From positions 172,824 through 236,823 of the forward strand of contig LSRX01000164.1 in assembly GCA_001939145.1 (NCBI GenBank): a stretch of 64,000 nucleotides of DNA, in the 5' to 3' direction. Positions 22,601-33,540 of the stretch are shown here, piece after piece. This DNA comes from Symbiodinium microadriaticum (taxonomy: Eukaryota > Sar > Dinophyceae > Suessiales > Symbiodiniaceae). A program made the position numbers and the translations under genes. The notes beneath the pieces were generated by a model, which searched no databases, was not told the DNA's origin, and saw nothing but the letters and a program-made list of their open reading frames with translations. Positions within the stretch are counted from its first letter, which is position 1. Each line of letters starts with the position of its first letter.

Positions 22601-24536
22601 TAACACTAAGCACCTACACGCTGCAACCCTAAAGCTACCTTAAGATCTTGGGTGAAATGTGTGAGAGCGCAGGGCTTGATGGTTGCTACCTGGTTTTCAG
22701 CTCAAGAACATGTTTGAGATGAGGTGACGGCCCTTTCTGCGCATCTAGGCTTTACAGTAGAGTGTCGGGAGACACGTCTCAGTTTCGCGCCTTTGGTGCT
22801 GCTCCCATCCAAGACACAAGCCTATGCCGGAGAGCCTCAGTCCTCAAAAGCCGTGAAACTCCAGAATTCATCTTACTAGTACCTGCATACCATAAACACA
22901 GACTAGGTTCCCAGTTCTTGATCAGCTTGCTGACGATGGCCTCTAGAGAGCCCACCTGCTTCACCAAGTCAGGGCAAGGAGAACGCTAGACCCTAAACCG
23001 AGGAATCTTCCTTCTGCGCTTTTTGAGGCATTAGGTTCGGGGGGGCTTAAGAGACCTTGCACCGCGAAGCATAGGCTGCTCCCGGCTTCATTGTGGGTCT
23101 GACCCATTTGTTTATGCGGTTTGACCCGGGCTTTTGGGAATTCCAGGGTTTCTGACAGTGGGCTTACAGGAAGCTCAGCTGCTTCTGCAAGCCGACAATA
23201 ACTGGACCCGAAACAAGAGAATGCCGAAAGGTCTTGCTCGTTGCAGCCCCGGCCGTGCGGTCTGCCTCTGTGTCCAGAAAGTCAGCATGCAGACAAATAC
23301 CGCATTACACGCAGTACACATGGGAGATGACCCCGAACCCTAAAACCCGAATAGTTCATACAGCTTGGGCGTCGCATCCCAAGCTGCTCTGCTCCCCCAT
23401 CTAACTCTCGTTAGGGTTCTAATTACAGCGAATGTTCTAAGTCTAGAAGAGGTTTTATACAAGGGTGCTGTATGGATACGATAATAGCCTTCTGTAAGGG
23501 TACTGCACAGCGGCAGTTCGGATCTTAGTGCAGGTGCCTGATAGAAACGACAGCGTACAGGTATCTCAACAGTTGAAGCATGCAGCCAGTGTACAGGCTT
23601 GCAAGGACCCGCCGCACTGCAAGACGAATATAATGGGTATTGTTCAGAGCGTCCTTCAGGCCATGCTATGAAGGAATACAAACCCACACCCGAGATTCCG
23701 ACTGCCTTCGCAGGTTCAATCCTTGCACCGAGCCCTACAGCGCGAATCTTCAATTCGCATGTTGTGAGGAGATCATGTGGGGATATCTTGGACGGTTCGA
23801 CGCAAAGAACCCTGTTTACATTCCAGATGGGATCCTTTTTCAGACCGACCGATGAAGAAGGACATACAGGGATGTCTGCACAATTCGAGGGCTTTAGAGA
23901 AGCCGTTTCAGCTCCTAATTGAATCTTACTTAGACCGAAAGCTTAAGCCCAGAAGCCCAGACCCAAAAAGACTCCAAGAGCCTCGTGCTCTAGCGATCGG
24001 TACTCGAAGAAGGTCCGATTTACCTGGGCGCTAGCACACGATTCGCAACATTAAAAGCACAATGACGCGAGAACACTCAGTGGCGACGATGACGGTTCAT
24101 CTTGCTTCGAGCGCGAATTGGGTGCTTCTGGTCGGTGACGGTGGTGTTGAGGCTCATGATAGCCCATGGCGCTGCCGGACTCCAAGCGGTGACACTACCT
24201 ATGGCAACTGTGTCGTCCGAGCTGCCCTATGGAACAACATTCGTGGCCACGCATGCCAGGAACAGAGCAAGCATCCCAAAATGCAACAGCACGCAGAGCG
24301 ACATGCTCAGGCAAATGAAAAGACAGTCACTGAACCCTAAGCTTAAATCCTACAGCTTGTTAAGTTGCAAGCTTTAGTCATTAGACTTCATTGAACGTGA
24401 CGAAATCCTGTCACCTTGCGCTCCGTGCCTTTAGGCATCAAAGTATCAGTCTGGGAGCTATGAGGTAGTCAGGCTTCCCCGAGCGCCAGGAAGCTTTCGG
24501 ATCCGGCACATAGTCGCGGATCACCTGTTGCTCTAA
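16872..24536 (-). CDS. Plant pathogen-related-protein-like gene (SnoaL/NTF2-like fold), multi-exon
   Basis: Five minus-strand exons match successive conserved blocks of the plant 'pathogen-related protein' family (barley-type). 24459-24536: LEQQVIRDYVPDPKASWRSG followed by KPDYLI. 22911-22955: VGSLEAIVSKLIKNW. 21687-21752: AVEAHHIADVQHWKTMDISK, then FQ. 18094-18141: VFRTAFPMGFAWECLE. 16872-17031: GVPSGACPPKVVFKWRHFGK, then YSGVFTDKAGRRYKGNGQM. The blocks W-x-GKPDY, SLE-x-V-x-LxKxW, WKT-x-D, FP-GFAWE and PPxVxFxWRHxG are in the family order. Donors are GC (24459, 21687, 18094), GA (22911) and GT (16872). The family has a cone-like alpha+beta fold of uncertain biochemical function. The join between 18094 and 17031 is out of phase as drawn, so one small exon or a different acceptor is missing. 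A possible start (MASQTKAEETGMDSG) lies near 25420 and a possible next exon (GIVGMCIAK) near 16364-16394. Confidence 0.65.
17867..17920 (-). CDS. Small candidate exon inside the pathogen-related-like gene
   Basis: 54 bp between an AAG acceptor and a CAG/GTTGAA donor, encoding TRVWNVARELNNKILSPQ in a single phase. It lies between the FAWE and WRHFG exons of the surrounding gene but does not match the family's usual sequence there. It is an insertion specific to this gene or a false exon. Confidence 0.35.
18200..20720. other. Intron-like region without a recognised exon
   Basis: Contains one ambiguous base (18954), a TGC/TGT-rich microsatellite (19480-19640) and a few isolated heptamer-like words. 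I see no supportable exon. It would be intron of the pathogen-related-like gene. Confidence 0.4.
19480..19640. repeat. TGC/TGT microsatellite
   Basis: (TGC)n and (TGT)n interspersed, following a short (TG)n. Confidence 0.8.
20805..20996 (-). CDS. Candidate exon, unrecognised
   Basis: 64 codons between acceptor GAGGCAG and the good donor GGAG/GTAAGC. Encodes MVPSRDFCFTECLALGPKAR, then ALLDPSAPGELIQTAGGKVL, IGSLIEQCQAANPES. Protein-like and on the gene strand, but not part of the known pathogen-related-protein sequence. It may be a lineage-specific insert. Confidence 0.4.
22313..22376. repeat. CCCTAAA telomere-like array
   Basis: Nine CCCTAAA or CCCCTAAA/CCCCAAAA variants. Confidence 0.85.
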
Positions 24537-26218
24537 CTTAACAGCGGGAGGGGAGGTACTACACACAATAGCACCCAAACGGGGTTTCCCTCGGGCACAC
24601 TGTTCCTTGTGAAGCTGGAACAAGTCTCGACTTTAATTAAATTGATGCCGTACCCTAAACCCTAACCTGTCGAGCCTTGGTGAATGTCCACTTCCTTGTC
24701 CTTGAGGAGGCCCTCTATGTTGGCACGGGACCCCTCATCATCCTCTCCCTACCTCTCTGGACTCCTTGGGCTTTCAAGCTTAACCCCACTTGTGTCTTGG
24801 TCTTACCCTGTTGCTTTTGATCGCTTGATCGAGATTTCAATTCCAAGCAATAACACCACAGTCCTGATGATGGCTGACTTCTTTCTCATTTAGAGGTCAT
24901 CCTGTGAACTCGTCCTTCAACCAGCTCCACTAGCTCCAGCTGGATGCTGCCATGATGGAGATGAGATGAGGCTGACGACTCTGCCTGTGAACCTTAGTAA
25001 ATCTTTACCGTTGAACCCCTCTTGTTCTTCTAGTTCATAACACCTAAACGTGGCTGTCATCATAGTTGCGGACTTGACATTGTGGGGCAGGGCTCATGAA
25101 AGCCGGGCCAGGCCTCTCCAAAGAATTTGCCGGTAGATTCTTCCGACAGCTTGCCGTCCTTCCGGTGTTCCCAACCCTAAACCCTAAACCTTAAACCCTA
25201 AACCCTCGGCCCGGTTCATGGGCTTCTGTTTCATGCTACCTCTGGCTCAAGTCTCTGGGGTTTCGGAGAGCTGGTGTAGATGTACTACCCTGCAACTCTG
25301 TCTGATACCCTCATAGTATCAAAAACCCTAAACCCTAAACCGTGGTAGCATGGACTCCAAATCTTAAAGCCTTGCTCTGTCCGGTGAACCCTGAATCCAT
25401 CCCGGTCTCCTCTGCTTTCGTCTGAGACGCCATCGCCGTGTCAGATCCGACCTCTGCGCAGCAGCGGTTCCACTTAATTCCATGTGACGTGTCGGGGTCC
25501 GGGAATCAGAGTGGGTTGTGGGGTTGTAAGGTTTAGGCCCTGGGGCTTTGACCACTTGGGGTTGTATGGTCTCAGGGTTTGGGGTGAAGTCGAATTGGGG
25601 TTTAGGAAACTGGGTTTAAAGTAGAAATAGAAGCGACAAAGATCAGTCCCTTGAGCTGAGGGAATTCCAGCAGCATCATCCTAAATCCACGCTCCAACTG
25701 CCAGGCACTCAGGGCAGGCAGGGTCGGGAATGGGGGGGGTTTCGGGCTTAGGGATGGAAGGCTTTTCATGGCTTCAGGCAGTTTGGGTTTTTATGGGTCT
25801 CCAGGATGTTGCAAGATGGGACCTGGGGGTTTGGGATTTTTGAGCAGGATTTCGAAACCGTTCTACCCTCAATCCCGGCCCGATGGTGTGCCCACAGAGA
25901 TTCACCGCGGCCTCAACACGGCCACACGGCTCTTGCAGGCATCCTACATGTCATACATTTTACACCCCCGACATGCAGACGCCAGTCCAACGTCCAAAAC
26001 CTAAAGCATGAACGCAGAAGTCGCCCGTTGAGCACCAGCCAAGACCTGAACTTAGACAGTGGAAAGGCTTACCGTTCAGGACTGATTTTCAGTTTAGGCT
26101 TGGAGCCATCACCGGCTGAAATCACAAAAGAGTCTCCAACCCGCATTTAACTCCGTTGTAGTCCTGTATCGCAAACCCGTCCAATATTGCCCCCCTACCG
26201 CTGAACACATGCCACGCG

Positions 26219-26219
<1 letters not shown>

Positions 26220-26284
<65 letters not shown>

Positions 26285-26312
26285 AACACACAAACAGACA
26301 GACAAACACACA
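26220..26312. repeat. (CAGA)n microsatellite
   Basis: About 15 uninterrupted CAGA units followed by CAAA/CACA variants. A short echo is at 26520-26540. Confidence 0.9.
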
Positions 26313-27555
26313 TGTGCTCGCTGCCAAACGCTGTCATACAAACAGGTTGACCACGTGGAACGGTTTGTTGCAAGCCTGCTAGACTGCTAGACTCTTTGCC
26401 GACACATCGCAAGTGCTCCGGGCACCTGCTGTGCATGCCTCCGGAGCCCGTCTAACCTGCTCCACTAGCTCTTTGTGCAGGAACCCCGCGGCGTTAGCAT
26501 GCACTGCTTGGAGAACGAAGAGACAGACAGACAGACAGAGAGAGCCACAGACACACACACGAACAGGAAAGAGCCACAACAAACAAAACCCAGGGCTGTC
26601 ATGGAGCTCGAGTCGGGATCTTCGCGGCAAGATGAACCCCCGATGCTAGGAAGGCGGTGGTGCTGTTAATGCACGACTGTGTATGGCTCCATATGTGCAT
26701 GGATAAATAGATAGATATATAGATAGATACATAAATAGGTACAGAGATCTACAGAGCACAGAAACAGAGTTCTGCTTCTAGAAAGAGCTGGCATGGAGTT
26801 TTCTGAGTTTCGGATGCAGGCTTTGGGCTAGAGTCGCTTTAAAACGGCTGTGTGCATGTTTAAATCCGGGTTTAGGACTTAGGGTCCAGGGCTTCTGAAT
26901 ATCTGCTTCCTCTAGAACTCACGTTTCCGATTTCGACATACATGCTGCTATGACTAACTTAGAAGTTTGGTATGAACATCAAGAAGGACCCTAGGTTCGA
27001 GCTATGAAGCGGCAGCAGATCATCAGCATCCAGGACTAAGGGTGCGGGGTGGAAGGTCTGCAAAGTAACATTGAGCTAGGACATGTCTCTGACTTATGAA
27101 ACCTAAGTCTACCTCCTGTGCTGTGGGTTCCTCTCTGTCGCAAGAACCGCTAGGCAATTGGGGACCAGCCCTTGCTAGCAGCCAGCATGCACCGGGTACT
27201 TCGATCCCACCCATCCTTACATCCATACCAATGACTGGCTGCAACATTCCCGCAAGCCTTCTGCATCTTCGAGAAGCTCGTTCGAACACCAACAAGAATC
27301 TCTAAATCCACCGACTGGCAACGTCATCCTGCCAAACTGACATCTAAAGTCCCTCGCATAGCCACCTGAAACCTCAAGCCCCTAAGTTTCGGCCAGAGCA
27401 CATTCGCTCAGGCTTGCAAGCAAATGTCCGAGCCTTCAGCTAGCATTGCATCGCAGATATCGCTGTTTACTACCGACCACCGTTGCTTTTCAGCCCACAA
27501 ATGAAGCCTATACTTCAAGCCCGTATAATGTCGAAGCTTGGTAGACACCACCCAG

Positions 27556-27918
27556 AGAGCGAGGGAGAGAGAGAGAGAGAGAGACAGAGAGATCTACACA
27601 CACACAGAGAGAGAGAGAGAGATATATATATATATATATATATATTTATATGCTACCCCCCCCCCATTGACCTACCTTTGTTGGGGGTCTAAGGAGCACC
27701 CAATAGCAATGAGTCATGACTAAAACAAAAAGAGAGACTTGAACTGAAAAACCGCGGTGATAGATATGGGGGTACGGCAAAGAGGGTACGTAGGGTAGAT
27801 AGGACAGTTTCAGAATCTTCGGGTAGCATCTCGTCCCTGAGTAACTGCGTCTCAAAAGAGGCAAAAGGGTAGGTCAATGGGGGGGGGTACCATATATATA
27901 TATATATATCTAACACAG

Positions 27919-27949
<31 letters not shown>

Positions 27950-28075
27950 ATGTAGATGTATATATGTGTGTAAACCTATATACAGGCACGCATACACACA
28001 TAATGCACACACGGGCGCCCACACACACACACACACACACACACACGCGCGTGCACACACACACACATACATACA
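27556..28075. repeat. GA, TA and CA microsatellites around an inverted-repeat element
   Basis: (GA)n 27556-27620, (TA)n 27622-27647, element 27654-27889, (TA)n 27892-27910 and 27919-27940, (CA)n 28019-28070. Confidence 0.85.
27654..27889. mobile_element. 236-bp inverted-repeat element embedded in (TA)n
   Basis: Ends TACCCCCC...ATTGACCTACC (27654-27676) and GGTAGGTCAATGGGGG...TA (27868-27889) are inverted copies. Both outer sides run straight into (TA)n tracts, consistent with insertion into or targeting of TA repeats. The interior shows no gene. Confidence 0.65.
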
Positions 28076-29404
28076 CGCTTACGAGTCCGAGTGTCGGACA
28101 CAAGAAGCCGGAGAAGCCAAGCCGAATCAAATCCATCATGCAAGCCTCTGTGAATTCGGCCAAACTCCATCATGAGTCTCCTCAGTCTCCTCCTCTCTAC
28201 CCTTACTGCATCTGATGCAATGGCTGAAGTGGAACCACAAGACAAAGAAACAGCACCCAACACTTGTGCCTCAAGCACTTATAGGTTTAATTCTTCAGCA
28301 GGCCGCCAGACTAAAACCAGACTCTTCGAGCAAGGGCCATATGAAAGACCTCCAGCCATAGAGCAGCCCTATAGTACCCGCCCATAGCAACCCTGAAAGT
28401 ACCCTTGGCCAAGCACTGTACTCTTTCTCTTGCTGATCCACCAAGTGCAGGTCAGCAAACATGAAATGGGTAGAGCGCAGACTGCGAAAATCGCCGCTTC
28501 AGCCGAAACCCCTTGGCTCAGCCGATGCAGCCGGACAAGGGCATCTCTTGGATCAACGTGTGTCGGTCCGCAAAATCACTCTACCCGCTGTTGGACGATC
28601 TGGTTTACTGGTATGGTGCACGACCTGCTTGCCCAGGGGTGGCATTCAAAATCCACCGGAAGCAAGCTCAAAGCATAACCAAAGTCATGCACGTGCTTAG
28701 CTGGGCCCAGATGCGAAATCTGCCGTTGCACTCACAGCTTCGAGAGGGCCGATGACTTCTTGACATCCGTGTCCAGTCTCCGGACCTTTTGCTGCACATT
28801 TGGCCTATCTGCCTGCAGTCCCCAAGCCTACATAGTGGCAGAAACAAATATAACCCCTATACCATAAAGTTCTGGGATCCACCCGCTATAAGCGTTTAGG
28901 ATCTAGGATCATGGCTTTCATGAGTGGCCCTATGCTTCTGCATCTCTAGTGCCAGGTACTCCCAAGTATCCGTGGCAGCTTTGTCGTTTGTTGGCTCGGC
29001 CAGAGCACAATCTGAAGGTCTGGCAGGGCTCTGAGCTTTGAAGGGGTTCGATCTTCGGGCTTAAGTTTGGGGAGTTTCGGGTGCAGAGTCGCGCGATGGG
29101 CGCTTCGGGTAGCGGACGCGCCACTGCAATTGTAAACCCCGAAACCCAGTGAATCCTGCACCCAATCGCCCGAAGCTCTAAACCCTAAACGCTAAACCCT
29201 AAACCCTAAGCCCGAAGCTGAAAATGTCTCAGAGCGCGGCATCGCCCCGGCGCACTGTCGCACTGCCTCGTGCCGCCGCACTCAGAGTTCCGGATGTTTA
29301 CCGTAGGATCTCCGGGTTCAGTGTGTTTAGGGTTTAGGGTTTAAGGTTTAGGGTTTAGTGTCTCTTGGGTTATTTTTGGCATCACCTTCAGGATATACTG
29401 TATA

Positions 29405-29497
29405 CCCATAGGCTCCATAGTAGTTCCTTTTTGTGTGGCGAATCCTTTAGGATCCTCAAAGGTAATCCCCAAAAGGAACTACTATGGAGCCTATGGG
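29405..29497. mobile_element. TIR/TA element, variant subfamily
   Basis: Ends CCCATAGGCTCCATAG / CTATGGAGCCTATGGG with the shared TAGTTCCTTTT inner part, flanked by TA. Confidence 0.85.
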
Positions 29498-29756
29498 TAC
29501 CAGACGTTTGGGGTTGAGATCTGAAGATCTCTGAAACTCATGGCCTAAACGGAGCATAAGATTTTTGAGGCAGGGCTTCAGACGACCCAGGAGCCCCTGC
29601 TGCCGAAGTTCCCAAAGAGAACCTGCATAGGCTCCCACAAAGACCGTGACTCTGAGCCTTAAGTCCCCGCCAGCCTAAACCCAAGAAGCCCTCAAAAAGC
29701 TAAACGCAGACGCTTAGTAAAAGCCTTCAAGCTCCAAACCACTAAGCCCTTAAACA

Positions 29757-30056
29757 CTCTCCCCCTAGAGCCCTAAACCCCTAAATCCTTAAACCCTAAA
29801 CCCCTAAATCCTTAAACCCTAAACCCTAAATCCTTAAACCCTAAACCCCTAAATCCTAAAACCCTAAACCCTCTCAGGCCATCGCCCATGTGTCCATGGC
29901 TGGCAAGGGCTCGAGGAGGCTCCACATCGGGCACGCAGCGATACACCTTCCCATTTAGATTCAGGTTACAGGGTTGAGGGTTTAGGGTTTAGGGTTGAGG
30001 GTTTAGGGTTTTAGGGTTTAGGGGTTTAGGGTTTGGGGTTTAGGGTTTAGGATTCT
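29757..30056. repeat. Inverted telomere-like arrays
   Basis: CCCTAAA units at 29757-29872 and TTTAGGG units at 29965-30056, 93 bp apart, complementary arms. Confidence 0.88.
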
Positions 30057-30439
30057 CAGGCTACAGGGTTTAGAGTCTAGATATGGGCGAGGCATCAACA
30101 TCAAGGGCACCTTGTTCAGGTTGTCCTTATTATGAAGATCCCCTGGTCAGGGTCTGCAATATGGGGTCCCGCCTCGCCTCTAGACGTGTTAGAGACAATA
30201 CCGGGGTCATGATATACAGAAACATGGGAGGGTCGGTAAATCCAAAGTAAAGGAGCCCTCCGAAAAGGGATCCTTCACTGCAGAACGGGGCAGACAGGAA
30301 GCAACAGGACTCAGGGCTTTGAGCTTAGTGTCTCGAGATATGGGGCCAGCAGGTTCTAGAGGAAGGTTCGTGGGCAGATTCTACTGATCGGGCTAGGAAC
30401 GAAGCCAAAATCGCCAACACTTCAACTGAAAGCCCATAG

Positions 30440-30785
30440 AAACCCCAAACCCTAACCCCCTAAACCCCTAAACCCTAAACCCTAAACCCCTAAACCCTCA
30501 ACCCTAAACCCCTAAACCCTAAACCCCTAAACCACTAAACCCTAAACCCTAAACTCAAAGCCCTAAACCCTTACATGACAACTGCGCGGGCCCCTGGAGC
30601 CTTCTACGTCGCTTCAGTGGACTCGGCGTCTTGTGGGGTTTCACCAGGCTCTTATTCGACTCCAAACCCAGGTTCTGGGGTTTAGGAGCTTCGGGTTTAG
30701 GGTTTAGGGGTTTAGGGTTAAGGGGTTTAGGGTTTAGGAGCTTTTGGGTTTAGGGTTTAGGGGTTTAGGGGTTTAGGGTTAGGAG
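30440..30785. repeat. Inverted telomere-like arrays
   Basis: CCCTAAA units at 30440-30570 and TTTAGGG units at 30685-30785. Confidence 0.88.
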
Positions 30786-30810
30786 CTTCACCCTGCATGT
30801 TATAAATCAC

Positions 30811-30880
30811 CCAGGCACCGCCAAGTCTTCGTCAGTCAAGCCGTGCACGTCTTGCAAATACCTTGGCGTCTTCCCATCGA
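30811..30880 (-). CDS. Probable exon, unrecognised
   Basis: Encodes DGKTPRYLQDVHGLTDEDLA then VPG, between a GAAAG acceptor and a GG/GTGATT donor. The intron that follows (leftwards) starts with CCCTAAA repeats in transcript sense. A second minus-strand coding-like stretch (FRTPDLSIKALKLSSCGMEN, about 30925-31030) lies just upstream. Confidence 0.45.
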
Positions 30881-31920
30881 CTTTCAAAAACCGCTGTTGG
30901 TGGTTATAAATCCCCTTGTCTCAGCACGCAAACCATGAATTACAAAGCAAGTTCTCCATACCACAGGAGCTAAGCTTCAAGGCCTTGATGGAGAGGTCGG
31001 GCGTCCGAAAGTGCTTAGATACCTTCCGTAAGGATAGGACCCCCCCTCCCCGCCTCGGAAGTCACGTGAACTCACCTACTGTAATATGGAGGTCGCAGAA
31101 ACCAGTAATAGTATACCCTTTTGAATGCACCATAATATACCCTCCCCCAAGATCTTCTCATGAAGACCTCCTCCACTAGGCCAAGCCCCTCTATTCATGC
31201 CCTTCGAGCCCAACTCCCAAACACACCCTAGCCCTAAACTCTAAAACCCGAAACAACGAAAACAACGAAAAAAAAACAACTCAATGGTATACCCTAACCC
31301 TAAAACCCGAACCAACGAAAACAAAACAAAACAAAACTCAATGGTAAGTCCAAAACCCCAAGCCGCCCCCCGGCAGGAGGAGATCTCAGTTCTTGGCTCA
31401 TCATCGATCAGCTGGTTTCCGGTGAAGCTGTCCTGTTTTTGGGGCCGTTGGGGTTTGTAAGGCTTAAGTGGGTTTAAGGTTTAGGGGTTTGGGCTGGGGG
31501 TTTATAAGGCTTAGGGGGTTTAAGGTTATTAGGATGGTTTAGGCTGTGGGGGGTGTTAGACTTCAGGGCTCGAAGTTCAGGGAGCACAGAGAACCAACTT
31601 CAAAGAAGACTCTAAACCCTAAGCCCTAAACCCTCATACTCTGATGAGAGCCCTCCTGAACTCTCAGCTCCAGGTTCGAATTTCCGAGGCTGACACTACC
31701 ATTCAGTATGAAGCCCGAAAGCACACCAGAATCTAAGCAAGCCCGAAGCATCCTTGAAACCCGGTAGACCCTAAACCATGCCAAACACTCATCTGAAACT
31801 ACATCCCGAGGGCCACATACCCCTACAGAAACCTATGGAACCCTCTCAAAACCCCAGGCCGCCTCGAAGAACCCTGAGAAGAAACCTGAAGAAATCTACC
31901 ATGGGCTTAACCAAATGGGG

Positions 31921-32017
31921 GTTTCCGAAAATAGGGGACCCTAATTTAGTACCCTAAGTAGTAGGATCCTCATTATAATGACCCCCAAAATTAAGGTACC
32001 CCCTTCTTTTCGGAAAC
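31921..32017. mobile_element. TIR element, GTTTCCGAAAA family
   Basis: Ends GTTTCCGAAAATAGGGG and CCCCTTCTTTTCGGAAAC are imperfect inverted copies. Inner CCTAATTT / AAATTAAGG also pair. The right end abuts the splice donor of the exon at 32022-32076. Confidence 0.6.
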
Positions 32018-32021
32018 TCAC

Positions 32022-32076
32022 AAGTCGTGTCCTCGGAGGACACGAGGCCCAGCACGCAGTCGGAGAGGATTTGTGC
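32022..32076 (-). CDS. Probable exon, unrecognised
   Basis: 18 codons plus 1 nt, AQILSDCVLGLVSSEDTT, between a TGGCAG acceptor and the strong donor ACTT/GTGAGT. The donor directly abuts the inverted-repeat end (GTTTCCG) of the element at 31921-32017, so the following intron is largely that element. Confidence 0.5.
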
Positions 32077-32133
32077 CTGCCACAGCAAAGAACCGGGGGC
32101 GCTCCGGTGAAAAACTGAGCCTTTCAGGCTTTA

Positions 32134-32235
32134 CCTATAGCCTCCATCGTAGTTCCTTTTTTTTGGTTTAACCAATTCCATATGAAGGATCCTAAAGAGG
32201 TCGCCCCAAAAAGGAACTACGATGGAGACTATAGG
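32134..32235. mobile_element. TIR/TA element of the CCTATAGTCTCC family
   Basis: Ends CCTATAGCCTCCATCG / CGATGGAGACTATAGG with TA flanks and core GGTTTAACCAATTCCAT. It abuts a CCCTAAA array. Confidence 0.87.
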
Positions 32236-32622
32236 TAAACCCTAAACCCTCAACCCCTAAACCCCTAAACCCTAAACCCCTAAACCCTAAACCCCTAAAC
32301 CCTAGTAGGGTTGAGGGAGTCTAGGAAAAACGGAGGGCCTTTGAGGAATTCGGGTCTAGGAGCAAAGGAGGAGCCTTCAGGGGTCAGGGTCGAGGAAGAA
32401 AAGGGGTCTTGACTCTCGGGTTGAGGGTCGGTTTTCGAGTTTTTTTTGGGGTTTTAGTTTTTAGGGTTTAGGGTTTTAGGGTTTAGGGTTTAGGGTTTTA
32501 GGGTTTAGGGTTTAGGGTTTTAGGGTTTAGGGTTTAGGGTTTTAGGGTTTAGACGGTTTAGGGTTTTAGGATTTAGGGTTTTAGGGCTTTAGAGTTTTAG
32601 GGTTTCAGCTTTCGAGTTTACA
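32236..32622. repeat. Inverted telomere-like arrays
   Basis: CCCTAAA units at 32238-32305 and TTTAGGG units at 32455-32622, filling most of an intron. Confidence 0.88.
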
Positions 32623-32626
32623 TTGC

Positions 32627-32775
32627 CTGAAGGCAGCGAGGCGACCCAGGAAACCTACACACCATGGACTCTGGAAGCCATCTTCATTGGAGCAAACCAA
32701 AAACACATGTCGCCCATCCATGTCGAGAGCCTCAATAACATCAAACCCGAACGAGCAGAACCTCCTCAAAAAAAA
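32627..32775 (-). CDS. Probable exon, unrecognised globular protein
   Basis: 149 bp encoding FFLRRFCSFGFDVIEALDMD, then GRHVFLVCSNEDGFQSPWCV and GFLGRLAAF. Acceptor GGCAAG, GC donor CTTCAG/GCAATG. The alternating hydrophobic/charged pattern is clearly protein-like. It is closely hemmed by telomere-like arrays on both sides: TTTAGGG to the left and CCCTAAA to the right on the plus strand. No family recognised. Confidence 0.55.
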
Positions 32776-32789
32776 CTTGCCAACTTCCC

Positions 32790-33305
32790 AAAACCCTAAA
32801 CCCCCAAAACCCCCAAAACCCCTAAAACCCTCAACTCCTAGTCCTAAACCCTAAAACCCCTAAACCCCTAAACCCCTCAACCCCAAAATCCCCAAAGCCC
32901 TCAGCCCCAAACTCCGAAACCCTAATCTGACGGCTCCGCTTAGGGCTCTTCAAGGCCGACTTTCCGGCTCTTCGGAAGCTGTGAGGAGCCCTGGGTCTTG
33001 ACTTTACAGGGGGCGAAGAGATTTTTTCGAATTTAGGGTTTTAGGGTTTACAAGTAGGGTTTAGGGGGTTTAGGGAGAGATTTCTTCGAATTTTAGGTTT
33101 TAGGGTGTGCAAGGGTTTTAGGGTTTAGGGTCCACTTATGTACAAGGGTTTAGGGTTTACATGGGTTTACACGGGTTTAGGGTTTACAATAGTTTAGGGC
33201 AGTTTAGGGTTTACAAGGGTTCAGGGTTTAGGGTTTACAAGGGTTTAGGGGGTTTAGGGTTTACACGGGTTCGGGGTTTGGGGTTTGCAAGGGTTTAGGG
33301 CTCAG
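32790..33305. repeat. Inverted telomere-like arrays
   Basis: CCCTAAA-type units 32790-32925; TTTAGGG units with TTTACAAGGG variants 33030-33305. Confidence 0.85.
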
Positions 33306-33379
33306 AGGTTCTAGGGGCTCAGAGTAGCTATGGACCCCAAACGCTGCAGAAGGACCAGAATCTCGAAACCTTGGCCATA

Positions 33380-33480
33380 CGGTTGATGATATAACTCCTG
33401 CATTACCTTGAGGACCCTAAAGTATGGGAATTATGGTATACTCCTTAGTATGGGTAATGCAGGATTTATATCATCAACCG
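33380..33480. mobile_element. TIR/TA element with about 28-bp near-perfect ends
   Basis: Ends CGGTTGATGATATAACTCC / GGATTTATATCATCAACCG plus inner TGCATTACC / GGTAATGCA, with TA on both sides. Different family from CCTATAGTCTCC. Confidence 0.75.
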
Positions 33481-33540
33481 TACCACCAATTCCAAACAGT
33501 CCTCGAACTGAAGAGACCGGAAGCTTTGACAGCAAAATGC

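Larger units (their letters stand above)
24600..30790. other. Region with microsatellites and only weak exon candidates
   Basis: Holds (CAGA)n at 26220-26312, a GA/TA/CA block with an inverted-repeat element (27550-28075), telomere-like arrays and a TIR element (29405-29497). Weak minus-strand coding-like snippets are VHANAAGFLHKELVEQVRRA (about 26390-26500), EPTNDKAATDTWEYLALEMQ (about 28930-29035) and YRCVPDVEPPRALASHGHM (about 29882-29955). None has enough splice or family support to list as a gene. Confidence 0.35.

Noticed and set aside
29757..33305. A real chromosome end
   Set aside because: The arrays are short, degenerate, present in both orientations and flanked by exons, so they are interstitial repeats.
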